Assembly (NCBI GenBank): GCA_023444705.1
Contig: JAEXMB010000041.1
Span: 1-35,783, forward strand
DNA length: 35,783 bases
Direction: 5' to 3'
Origin: Pseudomonadota bacterium
Lineage (GTDB): Bacteria; Pseudomonadota; Alphaproteobacteria; Micavibrionales; UBA2020
In this document: positions 34,595-35,783 of the stretch, piece by piece
How the letters are laid out: each line of letters starts with the position of its first letter
Numbering within the stretch: the stretch's first letter is position 1
Translations under genes and position numbers: made by a program
The notes under the pieces: generated by a model
Databases searched by the model: none
The model's input: the letters and a program-made list of their open reading frames with translations, nothing else
Told to the model about the DNA's origin: nothing

Positions 34595-35275
34595 GTGAAA
34601 CGTCAACATCTTTTACTCGCGATTGGCGCGGTTGCGTTGGTCATGCTTGCCGTGGCTTTTGCCGGCGGGCTGTTTTCGTCTTCTTCCAAGTCATCCGGAA
34701 CGCAGATGAACGGCAGCAAGACGGCTGGCGAAACCGCGCAGCCCCCCGGCGCCAAGGGCGCGCAAGCGGTTGAGCAGGTTCAAACCAACCCGCAAGAATA
34801 CGGGCAGAACCTTTACCGCATCATCATGGCGAAGTACGAAAGCGCCAGCCTGACCAAGCAGTTCCCTTTTATCGCCGAGCAGATGCAGGAAGGCTATGAC
34901 GACGACGGCCCTGTTCCCTCCAACTTTCCCGCCATGATCAGCGTGGCGGATATGGCCATCCCTTCAAAAAAACTGCGGCTGGTGGCGCTGTATCAGGAAG
35001 GCGCGTGGTGCGCACAAAAATATTGCCCCTTCAGCGTTTATGCCGCCAGACCCGAGGGATGGAAAGTCGTGATGTCGGATTCAGCCACCGCCAATCAATA
35101 TCTGCTGGTTGATGGCGAGAGTGTTTCACTGATCCTGTGCAGCCAGTACCGTAAAGGCTATACGCGCTATCGTCTCGCCGATGGCCGCCTGGAACGACCG
35201 ATCACGGTCACAGACGGCGAATATTTCGCCCCGGCCGGCACCTTCACGCATGACAAGCTCGCGGCCTGCCCTTAA
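34595..35275 (+). CDS. Membrane-anchored four-cysteine protein, paralogue B
   Basis: The product is 226 residues. A single hydrophobic helix (about 5-27, HLLLAIGAVALVMLAVAFAGG) has no clear cleavage site, so it is probably an anchored periplasmic protein, followed by a Ser/Gly/Ala linker (28-65). The folded part carries C139-x4-C144 (GAWCAQKYCPFSVYA), C182 (LILCSQYRKGYTRYRL) and C225 two residues from the end, the same order and near-equal spacing as in the preceding gene. Similar segments SLTKQFPFIAEQMQ and SQLNKQIPETRELLEQ precede the first cysteines in each. The GTG start at 34595 is chosen from AAGGAGA 8 bases upstream; it begins 22 bases after paralogue A ends. Confidence 0.8.
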   Translation: MKRQHLLLAIGAVALVMLAVAFAGGLFSSSSKSSGTQMNGSKTAGETAQPPGAKGAQAVEQVQTNPQEYGQNLYRIIMAKYESASLTKQFPFIAEQMQEGYDDDGPVPSNFPAMISVADMAIPSKKLRLVALYQEGAWCAQKYCPFSVYAARPEGWKVVMSDSATANQYLLVDGESVSLILCSQYRKGYTRYRLADGRLERPITVTDGEYFAPAGTFTHDKLAACP

Positions 35276-35278
35276 AAT

Positions 35279-35783
35279 TTACCCTTTGATGTAACGCTGC
35301 GGATCAAGCGTCTGGCCGCCTTTGCGGATTTCGAAGTGCAACTGGTGCTGCGACACCGTGCCTGTATTGCCGACCTGCCCCAGCACATGCCCTTTGGCAA
35401 CCGCATCGCCGCGTGCCACAGCCGCTTTGCCAAGATGCGCATAGGCCGTCACATAACCTTCGTTATGCCGCACCAGCACCATATTGCCGTAGCTGTGCAG
35501 ATCGTTGCCCACATAGACGACCGTCCCTTGCGCCGCAGCCTTGACGGGCGTACCCGCCGCCGCGGCAATATTGACGCCTTCGTTATAAAGGCCGCCGTCC
35601 TTGGGGCCATAGGCGGAAATGATCTTGCCCTGCACCGGCCAGCCGAAAACAGGGGTTCCCGTCCCCATCACTTTTTGCGTCAGCGTGCGTGATGTTTTGC
35701 CAGCTTGCGGTTTTGGTGCCGTGACATTTTCCGCCGGTTCTGTGCGGGCCGCAGCCTGCGTCAGGCGGCGGTCGTCTTTTTGC
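35279..35783 (-). CDS. NlpD/DipM-like LytM (M23-type) protein, partial
   Basis: This is the C-terminal 167 residues of a protein whose start lies beyond the right edge; the frame is open to the last base. A Pro/Ala/Lys linker (KTSRTLTQK region) leads to a LytM domain: FGWPVQGKIISAYGP, NEGVNIAAAAGTPVKAAAQG, GYVTAYAHLGKAAV and QLHFEIRKGGQTLDPQRYI. The first zinc motif HxxxD of active enzymes is replaced by N-E-G-V-N, while H-x-H is kept only as LHFE, so the domain is probably not catalytic. This matches NlpD and Caulobacter DipM, which activate amidases during cell separation. Its stop is 3 bases from the convergent neighbour. The N-terminus, likely with LysM repeats, is not visible. Confidence 0.85.
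   Translation of the reverse strand, partial: QKDDRRLTQAAARTEPAENVTAPKPQAGKTSRTLTQKVMGTGTPVFGWPVQGKIISAYGPKDGGLYNEGVNIAAAAGTPVKAAAQGTVVYVGNDLHSYGNMVLVRHNEGYVTAYAHLGKAAVARGDAVAKGHVLGQVGNTGTVSQHQLHFEIRKGGQTLDPQRYIKG

Overview
The window looks like core chromosome of an alphaproteobacterium. Supporting signs are complex I genes with separate nuoC and nuoD, a ParE-type topoisomerase IV subunit, a glnB-glnA pair behind a sigma-54 type promoter, a NlpD/DipM-like LytM protein, and many GC-rich codons. The placement is inference; no 16S rRNA or species marker is present. There is no transposase, phage gene, CRISPR array or plasmid gene. Four tRNA genes (Asp, Val, Leu, His) are scattered singly, all with an encoded CCA.

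Left end (1-8600), minus strand: nuoABCDEF, with nuoF cut by the window edge; tRNA-Asp; a His-rich CDF metal exporter; tRNA-Val; a lipase-like protein of unknown role; a NagZ-like beta-N-acetylhexosaminidase; and an HU-type DNA-binding protein.

Proteostasis block (8600-14600), minus strand, transcribed tig, clpP2, clpP, lon, hup. This is the familiar tig-clpP-clpX-lon-hupB neighbourhood, but no clpX lies between clpP and lon. A second, longer clpP paralogue with an unusual C-terminal tail sits next to tig, and a long nested hairpin separates the two clpP genes. tRNA-Leu and an exported MsrB follow.

Middle (15400-24750): three small exported or membrane proteins of unknown function and one small cytoplasmic one, parE, yciA with a two-domain membrane-anchored protein, an AlkB-like dioxygenase, glnA/glnB, tRNA-His and a histidine phosphatase. 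Several promoters are near-consensus. Two overlap the terminator of the preceding gene, and two place the start site at or next to the start codon, suggesting leaderless mRNAs.

Right end (24700-35783): a Kup potassium transporter, an ABC exporter, a bifunctional NAD(P)HX repair enzyme, then the most unusual part of the window. A plus-strand cluster encodes a 1181-residue secreted protein that combines a 13-residue repeat domain, a cysteine-bearing scaffold, an NlpC/P60-like peptidase domain and a lysozyme-like domain. Two exported or anchored proteins follow that look like distant paralogues sharing one four-cysteine pattern. A degenerate LytM protein converges on them. Together these suggest an envelope or cell-wall remodelling system, possibly linked to secretion, that I cannot match to a named one.
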